NCBI RefSeq assembly: GCF_900100375.1
Contig: NZ_FNEZ01000003.1
Span: forward strand, 344,183 to 408,182
DNA: 64,000 bases
Direction: 5' to 3'
DNA from: Flavobacterium noncentrifugens
Lineage (GTDB): Bacteria > Bacteroidota > Bacteroidia > Flavobacteriales > Flavobacteriaceae
In this document: positions 26,384 through 34,116 of the stretch, one piece after another
Position numbering within the stretch: the first letter of the stretch is position 1
Layout: each line of letters begins with the position of its first letter
Notes under the pieces: model-generated
The model's input: only the letters and a program-made list of their open reading frames with translations
What the model was told of the DNA's origin: nothing
The model's database searches: none
Position numbers and translations under genes: made by a program

Positions 26384-27601
26384 ATGATATTAATTGTTGA
26401 TGATAAAAAAGAAAATATCCTGCCTTTACAAAAGATCCTGCAGCTTCACGGACTCGAATCGGACGCCGCAGAATCAGGCGAAGAAGCATTAAAAAAAATC
26501 CTCAAACGCAATTACGCACTCATCATTATGGATGTGCAGATGCCCGGAATGGACGGCTTTGAAGTCGTCGAAACCTTATCCGGAAGCAACCGCACCAAAG
26601 ACATTCCCGTGATTTTCCTGTCGGCGATCAACAAAGAAAAAAAATACATTTCGAAAGGTTATGAAACCGGCGCGGTAGACTACATCACAAAACCTGTCGA
26701 TCCCGATTTGCTGATTTTAAAAGTCAAAACGTTCCTGAAATTATACCACCAGCAAAACGAACTCAAAGCAACGCGCGATTTGCTGACCAAAGAAATCGAG
26801 ATCAGGAAAGAAGCACAGGAAAACCTTGAGGAAAAAGTCGCCGAACGCACACGGGAATTGCTTTTTAAAAATGAGGAACTCGAACTCAGGAACCACGAAT
26901 TGCAACAGTTTGCCTGGGTGGTTTCGCACGATTTAAAGGAACCCATTCGCAAAATAGAGATTTTTGTAAGGCTGATCAAAGAGCGTTTCCTTTCGGATGA
27001 TGCTGTTGCGGTGGATTATATTGACCGCACGATCAGCGCATCAGAAAGAATGACAAGGCTAATTTCTGATTTGCTTGAATTTTCGAGACTTTCGTCAAAT
27101 GTCGTTCCTAAAAGTACCGACCTGAACGAGATCATTACCGAAGTCTTGGCTGATCTCGATTACCTCGCCGAGCAGAAAAATGCTACTGTAAATACCCAAA
27201 AGTTACCTGTGATTGAAGGCGTTCCGAGCCAGTTGCGCCAAATATTCCAAAACCTCATCGGAAACGCACTGAAGTTTTCAAAACCCGGAATTGCACCCGA
27301 AATCAATATCGAATGTGAACGCATTTCCGAAAAATCATTCGAAAGCGATATCACTTCAAACGGAAAATTCTGGCGCATTACCGTCACCGATAACGGAATT
27401 GGGTTCGACGAAGTTTACCTCGACAAGATCTTTGTCATTTTTCAAAGGCTCAACGACCGCGAAAGTTACGAAGGCACCGGAATCGGGCTGGCGATCGCCA
27501 AAAAAATAATCGAAAAACACAACGGCCTAATCTCAGCGAAAAGCCAGATCGGCATTGGCTCCAGCTTTATGATCATCCTGCCTGTAGAAAACAACCTGTA
27601 A
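26384..27601 (+). CDS. Response-regulator receiver fused to histidine kinase
   Basis: 405 residues, cytoplasmic. An N-terminal receiver domain (IVDDKKENILPLQKILQLHG, phosphoacceptor Asp50 in IIMDVQMPGMDG, lysine in DYITKPVDPD) is followed by a coiled coil rich in Glu/Lys/Arg (AQENLEEKVAERTRELLFKN), a dimerisation helix with His182 in WVVSHDLKEPIRKIE, and an HATPase with NALKFSKPGIAP, VTDNGIGFD and YEGTGIGLAIAKKII. It can therefore receive phosphate and pass it on or autophosphorylate. First gene of the signalling operon, four bases before the hybrid kinase. Its kinase core resembles the orphan kinase at 21.0 kb. Confidence 0.88.
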   Translation: MILIVDDKKENILPLQKILQLHGLESDAAESGEEALKKILKRNYALIIMDVQMPGMDGFEVVETLSGSNRTKDIPVIFLSAINKEKKYISKGYETGAVDYITKPVDPDLLILKVKTFLKLYHQQNELKATRDLLTKEIEIRKEAQENLEEKVAERTRELLFKNEELELRNHELQQFAWVVSHDLKEPIRKIEIFVRLIKERFLSDDAVAVDYIDRTISASERMTRLISDLLEFSRLSSNVVPKSTDLNEIITEVLADLDYLAEQKNATVNTQKLPVIEGVPSQLRQIFQNLIGNALKFSKPGIAPEINIECERISEKSFESDITSNGKFWRITVTDNGIGFDEVYLDKIFVIFQRLNDRESYEGTGIGLAIAKKIIEKHNGLISAKSQIGIGSSFMIILPVENNL

Positions 27602-27604
27602 GAT

Positions 27605-30600
27605 ATGAATGGCAACTTTAAAAGAAATTTATTAGTCAGCACCGGCGTTTCCATGCTGATTTTAATTGTGAGTTCGACGGCTTCTTTTTTAAGCATCAGA
27701 AGTCTGGTAAAAAGCAATGATTGGGTCAACCATACCCAGGAAGTGATTTACAACCTGAATGCTGCTTCAAGTGTGTTGACCGATGCGCAAACCAGCATGC
27801 GCGGATTTCTGATTACCGGAAAGAATGATTTCCTGACGCGTTATGATGATGCCGAAGAAAGATCGAATACTTTTTTTAGCAAAGTCGACCGATTGACTAC
27901 TGACAATCCCGCACAGCAACAAACGCTAAGAGAACTCAGGCCGTTGCGGTTGCTGTTTTTTCAATACCTGCAAGAACGTGTTAATGACAAAAAAGCAGGG
28001 AGAACGCTTTTAGCGGATGATCTTGAAGGCGGCCGACGGATCATGAACAACATCCGGAGTTTATTGTCCCGAATGGAAAAAGAAGAACAACGATTACTGG
28101 CAGAACGCGTTGGCGACTCGCAGCGTTATGCTTCTTACAGCACCGTTCTCATTATCTGCGCGGCTTTAATCGCCTTGTTGATCAGCATTGTGTTTTTTAT
28201 CAGAATATTAAATGACTATAAAGAACGCTTAAAATTGCAGCTCGAACTACAGGAAAAAGACCACGAAACTGCCGAAAGAATCCGAGTCATTAGTGGCATC
28301 GCAAGCCAGATTTCGCAGGGAAATTACAGCATCCGGATAGACGATAAAGAAAGCGACGCGCTTGGAAGTGTTGGCGGTTCCTTAAACAATATGGCCGAAT
28401 CACTCGGAACTTCTTTTAAATTATTGGCCGATAAAGAATGGCTGCAGGCCGGAATTGCCGGTTTGAACAATGTCATGATCGGAGAAAAAAGCATCAGCAC
28501 GCTTACCAAAGACATCATCACCTTCATCGCCACTTATACGAATAGCAATGCCGGGGTTTTGTACCTGTTGAACGGTGATGATTTGTTTGTGGCATCGGGT
28601 TACAGTTATGTTCCCGATAAAACACGCGAACGCATTAAAGCGGGCGACGGATTGATCGGGCAGGCGGTTGCTTCAGAAAAAATCCTCGAATTGAAAACAG
28701 CTTCTCCTGATGACATCCGATTTACATTTGCCCTGGGCGAAGCAAAACCAAAGCACATTGTCGCGGTACCGTTGACCGATACCAAAACCGTCGGTGCTTT
28801 TGAGCTTGCAAATATTAACAATTACACCGCATTACAACTCGAATTTTTCGCGGCTGTAGCCAATAACATCGGGATCGCTATCAAAGCGTCACAAAACCGT
28901 GAGCGTGTCCAGGAATTATTGGAAGAAACCGAAGCACAGTCGGAAGAATTGCGCGTGCAGCACACCGAACTCGAAAGTATGAACGCCGAACTCGAGACCC
29001 AAACCGAAAAATTACAGGCTTCAGAAGAAGAACTTCGCGTGCAGCAGGAAGAATTGCAGCAAACGAATGAAGAACTCTCGGAAAGAAGCGTTTTATTGGA
29101 AGAAAAAAATACTGAAATCCAGAAAAAATCTGAAGATTTAGAACGCAGCACACGTTACAAATCGGAGTTTCTGGCGAATATGTCGCACGAACTTCGCACA
29201 CCATTGAATTCGATTCTTTTGCTGAGCAGACTGTTGTCTGAAAACGACGAGAAAAACCTCAACGACGAACAAATCGAATTTGCAAAAGTGATCCAAAGCT
29301 CTGGAAATGGCCTGCTCGGACTGATCGATGAAATCCTCGACTTGTCCAAAATCGAAGCCGGAAAAATGGAACTCGAATTCCAGGATATTGCCACCAAAGA
29401 AATCACCGACACGGCAAAAGGGCTTTTCAGCGAAGTGGCAAAAGAAAAAAATATAGAATTCAAAATTCTTGCGAAAGACGCGCCATTGGTCATTAAAACC
29501 GACAAAATGCGACTCGAGCAAATCATTAAAAACTTAGTTTCGAATGCGATAAAATTTACTTCCGAAGGCTCGGTGACGCTCGAAATCAAAAAACACGCTG
29601 CAAATGACAAACTCGTTTCATTCATTGTAAAAGATACCGGAATCGGGATTGCGCGCGAAAAACAACTGCTTATTTTTGAAGCGTTTCATCAGGCCGACGG
29701 ATCGACAAAACGCAAATATGGCGGAACAGGCCTCGGACTTTCAATCAGCCGTGAATTGGCAAAATTGCTTAAAGGAGAAATCACCCTTAAAAGTACGGTG
29801 AATGAAGGCAGTGAATTCACGTTGACAATTCCGATTTCGGGAGATGCGACCGGACAACTCATCACCACATCTGCTCCAGCATTCGAAGAAAAAACACCTG
29901 AAAAACCGAAACCTGTCAATCAATATCTAAGCACCGTTATTCCCGAAGCGATTCCGGACGACCGCGACACGATCGGCGCAGATGACAAAGTGATCCTGAT
30001 CGTGGAAGACGATACGAATTTTGCCAAATCATTACTTGAATTCACACGAAAACGCGGTTATAAAGGCATTGTTTCCGTACGCGGTGATTATGCGTTGAAC
30101 CTCGCTTTGGCTTATAAGCCTGTGGGCGTATTGCTCGACATCCAGCTTCCGATAAAAAGCGGATGGGAAGTCATGGAAGACCTGAAAACCAACGGAAGCA
30201 CGAAGCACATTCCGGTGCACATCATGTCATCACACCATCTGAAAAAAGAAAGCTTACTGAAAGGCGCTGTTAATTTCCTCGATAAACCTGTTGCCTTTGA
30301 GCAGATGCCTGATATTTTCAAGCGCATCGAGCAAATCATTAACCGGGAATCCCAAAAAGTCCTGATCATTGAGGACAATCCGAAACACGCAAAAGCACTC
30401 GCCTATTTCCTGGAAACCTACAACATCAACTCTGAGATCAAAAGCGAAATCACCGAAAGCGTGCATGCGCTGCAAAAAACCGACGTGAATTGTGTCATTC
30501 TCGACATGGGAATTCCCGATAGGCAGGCATATGATATTCTCGAAGGAATCAAGAAAAATCCGGGGCTTGAAAACCTTCCGGTAATCGTATTTACGGGAAA

Positions 30601-31159
30601 AAGCCTGTCGATGAAAGAAGAGCACAAGATTAAAAAATATGCCGATTCGATCATTGTAAAAACAGCACATTCGTATCAGAGAATGCTTGATGAAGTATCG
30701 CTGTTCCTACATTTGGTCGAAGAAACCAAATTGGACAACAAAGGCGTTTACAAGAAATTGCATCTGATGAATGACGTGCTCAGCGGCAAAACCGTGCTGG
30801 TCGTTGACGACGATGTCCGGAATATCTATTCGCTCACGAAAGCGCTCGAAGTCCTAAAAATGAATGTTATCACTGCGATCGACGGAAAAGAAGCCCTTAA
30901 GGTTTTAGCCGAAAATCCCAATACCGATGTCGTATTGCTCGACATGATGATGCCCAATATGGACGGTTATGAAACCGCTACAAGAATCCGTGAAAACAGG
31001 GACTGGAAAAACCTTCCGGTGATTGCCGTAACGGCAAAAGCGATGACCGGCGACCGTGAAAAATGCATCAATGCCGGCGCTTCCGATTACATTACGAAAC
31101 CTGTGGATGTAGACCAGTTGCTATCACTGCTTCGGGTTTGGCTGTATGATAAAAACTAA
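27605..31159 (+). CDS. Hybrid histidine kinase: CHASE3-HAMP-GAF-HisKA-HATPase-REC-REC-REC
   Basis: 1184 residues. Two membrane spans (about 10-31 and 183-205) bracket a periplasmic helical domain with the CHASE3 signature VLTDAQTSMRGFLITGKNDF. A HAMP segment (about 205-275), a GAF domain (about 300-435), a long coiled coil (about 440-520) and a kinase core follow: His528 in MSHELRTPLNS, N box SNAIKFTSEGSVT, and GTGLGLSISRELAK. Three receivers have conserved Asp845, Asp967 and Asp1113. The coiled coil is packed with adjacent Glu/Gln pairs in heptad spacing (EETEAQSEELRVQHTELES, EEELRVQQEELQQTNEELS), reminiscent of chemoreceptor methylation helices. CheR and CheB genes follow in the same operon. 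Confidence 0.9.
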   Translation: MNGNFKRNLLVSTGVSMLILIVSSTASFLSIRSLVKSNDWVNHTQEVIYNLNAASSVLTDAQTSMRGFLITGKNDFLTRYDDAEERSNTFFSKVDRLTTDNPAQQQTLRELRPLRLLFFQYLQERVNDKKAGRTLLADDLEGGRRIMNNIRSLLSRMEKEEQRLLAERVGDSQRYASYSTVLIICAALIALLISIVFFIRILNDYKERLKLQLELQEKDHETAERIRVISGIASQISQGNYSIRIDDKESDALGSVGGSLNNMAESLGTSFKLLADKEWLQAGIAGLNNVMIGEKSISTLTKDIITFIATYTNSNAGVLYLLNGDDLFVASGYSYVPDKTRERIKAGDGLIGQAVASEKILELKTASPDDIRFTFALGEAKPKHIVAVPLTDTKTVGAFELANINNYTALQLEFFAAVANNIGIAIKASQNRERVQELLEETEAQSEELRVQHTELESMNAELETQTEKLQASEEELRVQQEELQQTNEELSERSVLLEEKNTEIQKKSEDLERSTRYKSEFLANMSHELRTPLNSILLLSRLLSENDEKNLNDEQIEFAKVIQSSGNGLLGLIDEILDLSKIEAGKMELEFQDIATKEITDTAKGLFSEVAKEKNIEFKILAKDAPLVIKTDKMRLEQIIKNLVSNAIKFTSEGSVTLEIKKHAANDKLVSFIVKDTGIGIAREKQLLIFEAFHQADGSTKRKYGGTGLGLSISRELAKLLKGEITLKSTVNEGSEFTLTIPISGDATGQLITTSAPAFEEKTPEKPKPVNQYLSTVIPEAIPDDRDTIGADDKVILIVEDDTNFAKSLLEFTRKRGYKGIVSVRGDYALNLALAYKPVGVLLDIQLPIKSGWEVMEDLKTNGSTKHIPVHIMSSHHLKKESLLKGAVNFLDKPVAFEQMPDIFKRIEQIINRESQKVLIIEDNPKHAKALAYFLETYNINSEIKSEITESVHALQKTDVNCVILDMGIPDRQAYDILEGIKKNPGLENLPVIVFTGKSLSMKEEHKIKKYADSIIVKTAHSYQRMLDEVSLFLHLVEETKLDNKGVYKKLHLMNDVLSGKTVLVVDDDVRNIYSLTKALEVLKMNVITAIDGKEALKVLAENPNTDVVLLDMMMPNMDGYETATRIRENRDWKNLPVIAVTAKAMTGDREKCINAGASDYITKPVDVDQLLSLLRVWLYDKN

Positions 31160-31174
31160 CCCGAAACTATTCAA

Positions 31175-31540
31175 ATGGACAAAAAAAAGATCCTGATTGT
31201 TGATGACGACGCCCGGAATATTTTTGCTTTATCGGCAGTATTGCGCGCGCGCAGTTTCGAATGCATGTCGTGTTTAAGTGCTGAGGAAGCCTTGAAAATT
31301 CTCAAAAGCGACGAGAAAATCGATTGTATTTTGATCGATATGATGATGCCCGATATGGATGGTTACGAAGCCATTCCACTCATCAAACAAATTCCAGATC
31401 GAAAAAAAACACTCGTGATTTCAGTTACGGCACAGGCAATGGTGGGCGATCGCGAGAAATGCCTCGAGGCCGGAGCCGACGGTTATATCTCCAAACCGGT
31501 CAATGTGGATCGTTTACTGGAACTTTTAAAAAACATTTAA
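31175..31540 (+). CDS. Single-domain response regulator
   Basis: 121 residues, only a receiver domain: acidic pair in ILIVDDDARNIFALSAVL, phosphoacceptor Asp55 in ILIDMMMPDMDGYE, Thr/Ser in SVTAQAMVGDREK, Lys in GYISKPVNVD. It has no output domain and is presumably a phosphotransfer intermediate. It closely resembles the third receiver of the hybrid kinase just upstream. Intergenic distance is 15 bases to the kinase and one base to cheR. Confidence 0.9.
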   Translation: MDKKKILIVDDDARNIFALSAVLRARSFECMSCLSAEEALKILKSDEKIDCILIDMMMPDMDGYEAIPLIKQIPDRKKTLVISVTAQAMVGDREKCLEAGADGYISKPVNVDRLLELLKNI

Positions 31541-31541
31541 A

Positions 31542-32354
31542 ATGATCATCAGCGACCAGGAATTAGAAGTATTGATCAATGACGTATATGAATATTACGG
31601 CTTTGATTTCAGCAGCTATTCGATGGCATCGTTTAAAAGGCGCGTCGACCGTTTGTTTCAACTGGACGGCTTTAAAAGCTTTCCGGTTTTCCTGTCTAAA
31701 ATCAGGACCGACCCCGAATATTTCAAACGCATGGTGGAGGAAATTACGGTCAATGTGACAGAAATGTTCCGCGATCCGTTGTTTTATAAAGTGTTGCGAA
31801 CAGAAATTTTACCGGTATTGGCAACCAAACCCTTCATCAGGATCTGGCATGCAGGCTGCTCTACGGGCGAAGAAGTTTTTTCGATGGCGATTATGCTCAA
31901 AGAAGCAAACCTTCTTCATAAATCATTATTGTATGCAACAGATATTAGCCCGGCTGTTCTGGAACTCGCTAAAAAAGGGGTCTTTCCTTTACGGATGATC
32001 AAGCAATATTCTGAAAATTACATTGCTTCAGGGGGAAAAGAAGATTTTTCCCGCTATTACATTGCGAATTACGGATCGGCAAAATTTGGAGAAGACCTCA
32101 TCGAACGCATGGTTTTTTCCCAGCACAACCTGGTTTCCGACCGATCATTTAATGAATTTGACATTATTCTTTGCAGAAATGTCATGATTTATTTCGACAA
32201 AGATCTGCAGGAGCGCGCGCTCGAACTGTTTGACGGCAGCCTTTCGAAATTGGGTTATCTCGCCTTAGGCACAAAAGAAACCATCAAATTTTCGGCTTTG
32301 CAGACCAAATACTCGCAGCTTAACAAAGAAAAAATATGGAAGAAGCTGCGGTAA
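31542..32354 (+). CDS. cheR: CheR-type protein-glutamate O-methyltransferase
   Basis: 270 residues. N-terminal helical domain (DVYEYYGFDFSSYSMASFKR) and an S-adenosylmethionine-dependent methyltransferase domain with IWHAGCSTGEEVFSMAI (motif I), LLYATDISPAVLELAKKGVF and the FDIILCRNVMIYFD motif, all as in CheR. CheR adds methyl groups to Glu residues, normally of chemoreceptors. No chemoreceptor, cheA or cheW is in this window and gliding Flavobacteria lack flagella, so the target is probably a component of the upstream hybrid kinase. It overlaps cheB by 19 bases. Confidence 0.9.
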   Translation: MIISDQELEVLINDVYEYYGFDFSSYSMASFKRRVDRLFQLDGFKSFPVFLSKIRTDPEYFKRMVEEITVNVTEMFRDPLFYKVLRTEILPVLATKPFIRIWHAGCSTGEEVFSMAIMLKEANLLHKSLLYATDISPAVLELAKKGVFPLRMIKQYSENYIASGGKEDFSRYYIANYGSAKFGEDLIERMVFSQHNLVSDRSFNEFDIILCRNVMIYFDKDLQERALELFDGSLSKLGYLALGTKETIKFSALQTKYSQLNKEKIWKKLR

Positions 32355-32917
32355 ATAATAATTTTAAAGTACTGATCATTGGTGGATCGGCGGGAAGCCT
32401 AGAGGTTTTAATCCGCATCCTTCCGCAACTGACAGCAATCCCTTTTGCGCTCGTGATCGTATTGCACCGAAAAGCCGGGGACGATTCGATGCTCGAAGAG
32501 TTGATCGCCGCAAAAACAACTATTCCGGTAATGGAAGTCGATGACAAAACACCGTTGGTTCCAGGTTCGATCTGCATTGCGCCATCCGATTACCATTTGT
32601 TATTTGAAAAAGACGACATTTTATCTCTTGATGCTTCTGAAAAGATCAATTTTAGCCGTCCAAGCATCGACGTTTCATTTGAATCTGCCGCAGAAATTTA
32701 TGGCAGCCGGCTTACGGCAATTCTTTTATCGGGCGCAAATTCTGACGGCACAAACGGCGCAATCGCCATAAAAAATGCCGGTGGAATGGTTGTCATCCAA
32801 AAACCTGAATCTGCATCCATGTCATACATGCCAAACAGCGCTATCCAGAACATGGTTCCCGATTATATTCTGGATGTCGACGGAATATTGGATTTAATCC
32901 ATAATATCGTACCTTAA
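32336..32917 (+). CDS. cheB: CheB-type methylesterase/deamidase, receiver-less
   Basis: 193 residues. Only the catalytic domain is present, with the Ser in GGSAGSLEVL, the His in IVLHRKAGDD and the Asp in LSGANSDGTNGA of the CheB catalytic triad. Classical CheB carries an N-terminal receiver that controls it; here that is missing, although a separate receiver protein and a triple-receiver kinase are encoded next to it. It removes the methyl groups added by CheR. Last gene of the signalling operon; 18 bases separate it from the AI-2E permease gene. Confidence 0.9.
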   Translation: MEEAAVNNNFKVLIIGGSAGSLEVLIRILPQLTAIPFALVIVLHRKAGDDSMLEELIAAKTTIPVMEVDDKTPLVPGSICIAPSDYHLLFEKDDILSLDASEKINFSRPSIDVSFESAAEIYGSRLTAILLSGANSDGTNGAIAIKNAGGMVVIQKPESASMSYMPNSAIQNMVPDYILDVDGILDLIHNIVP

Positions 32918-32935
32918 CACTCCAAATTTCATAAA

Positions 32936-34048
32936 ATGGTGCAAACTACTCCCTTTTACACCCGGCTCGCGCATATATTGGTGGGCATGATCTGCCTGTT
33001 TTACATTGCGATCATCGGGCAAACCATATTGGCACCGCTGCTGTTTGCGCTGCTTTTTTCATTGTTGCTTTTGCCGGTCGCAAACTTTTTGGAACAGCGT
33101 TTTAAATTCAGCCGTTCGATATCTTCAATAGTTGTGCTGCTTGGATTGATTGTCATTATTTCGGGTTTGGTTTCTTTGCTATTGAGCCAATTGAGCGCTT
33201 TGACACAGGACATTCCGGCATTTAAACAACAATTATTGGTCGCAAGCAAAGAAATTCAGGATTGGATTTCGCGTACCTTTCATATCAATAATACGCAACA
33301 ACTCAGTTATATCGACAGTGCGGCGACAGACGCTTTGAGTACGGGAACAACATTGCTCGGACACACCTTATTGTCGGTTTCGTCGCTGATGCTGTTTTTG
33401 GTATTCACCTTTTTGTATACTTTTTTCATGTTGCTTCACCGCAAATTACTGCTTCGGTTTATCATTTCACTGTTTCGCGACGAGCATACGATCATCGTTT
33501 ATGACGCGGTGAACCAAATCAGGTACATCGTAAAAAAATACATTGTCGGTTTGTTTACACAGATGCTGATCGTTACAATATTGGCTTGTGCTGCGTTTGA
33601 GATCATCGGGATCAAATATGCTTTTTTACTCGGATTAATTACCGGGATTTTTAATGTAATTCCGTATATCGGGATTTTCACGGCCTTGTTGTTAAGCACT
33701 TTGATCACTTTTGCAACAATGGGAACGACCGATGTTTTGTTCGTATTGATGTCGGTTATCGCCATTCATTTGGTAGACAGCAATTACATCATGCCGAAGA
33801 TTGTTGGATCAAAAGTCAAGATCAATCCGCTTGCCGCGTTGCTCGGACTTGTCATTGGCGAAATGGTCTGGGGCATTTCAGGAATGTTCTTATCAATTCC
33901 CGTGATTGCCATTTTTAAAGTCATTTTTGACCGTGTGGACGGAATGAAACCTTGGGGAATGGTGCTTGGCGACGAAGACAATCCACCGGTTGTTCCCGCT
34001 GCTGAAACCATTCCGAAACCAGAATTCGTCCAAAAAGAAAAGCCATGA
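32936..34048 (+). CDS. AI-2E family transporter
   Basis: 370 residues with about seven or eight membrane spans. Typical family features are the membrane-embedded VANFLEQRFKFSRSISSIVV region, GITGIFNVIPYIGIF-like hydrophobic loop (GLITGIFNVIPYIGIFTALL) and the conserved HLVDSNYIMPKIVGSKVKIN plus PLAALLGLVIGEMVWG motif. Members export autoinducer-2-like or other small molecules, or act as proton-sodium exchangers; which is not clear from sequence. The short distance to cheB means it may share the signalling operon transcript. It converges on the PUL. Confidence 0.85.
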   Translation: MVQTTPFYTRLAHILVGMICLFYIAIIGQTILAPLLFALLFSLLLLPVANFLEQRFKFSRSISSIVVLLGLIVIISGLVSLLLSQLSALTQDIPAFKQQLLVASKEIQDWISRTFHINNTQQLSYIDSAATDALSTGTTLLGHTLLSVSSLMLFLVFTFLYTFFMLLHRKLLLRFIISLFRDEHTIIVYDAVNQIRYIVKKYIVGLFTQMLIVTILACAAFEIIGIKYAFLLGLITGIFNVIPYIGIFTALLLSTLITFATMGTTDVLFVLMSVIAIHLVDSNYIMPKIVGSKVKINPLAALLGLVIGEMVWGISGMFLSIPVIAIFKVIFDRVDGMKPWGMVLGDEDNPPVVPAAETIPKPEFVQKEKP

Positions 34049-34070
34049 TCTAAAAAGAAAATGGCTTTTC
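34030..34070 (-). terminator. Terminator of the PUL (GH97 gene)
   Basis: GAAAAGCCAT / ATGGCTTTTC hairpin, 10 bp with 14-base loop, then TTTTTGG on the minus strand. It overlaps the end of the AI-2E gene on the other strand. Confidence 0.55.
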
Positions 34071-34116
34071 ACACAGAAAACAAAATGAAATGTGGTTGGT
34101 TGGTTTTTTTCTTTAA

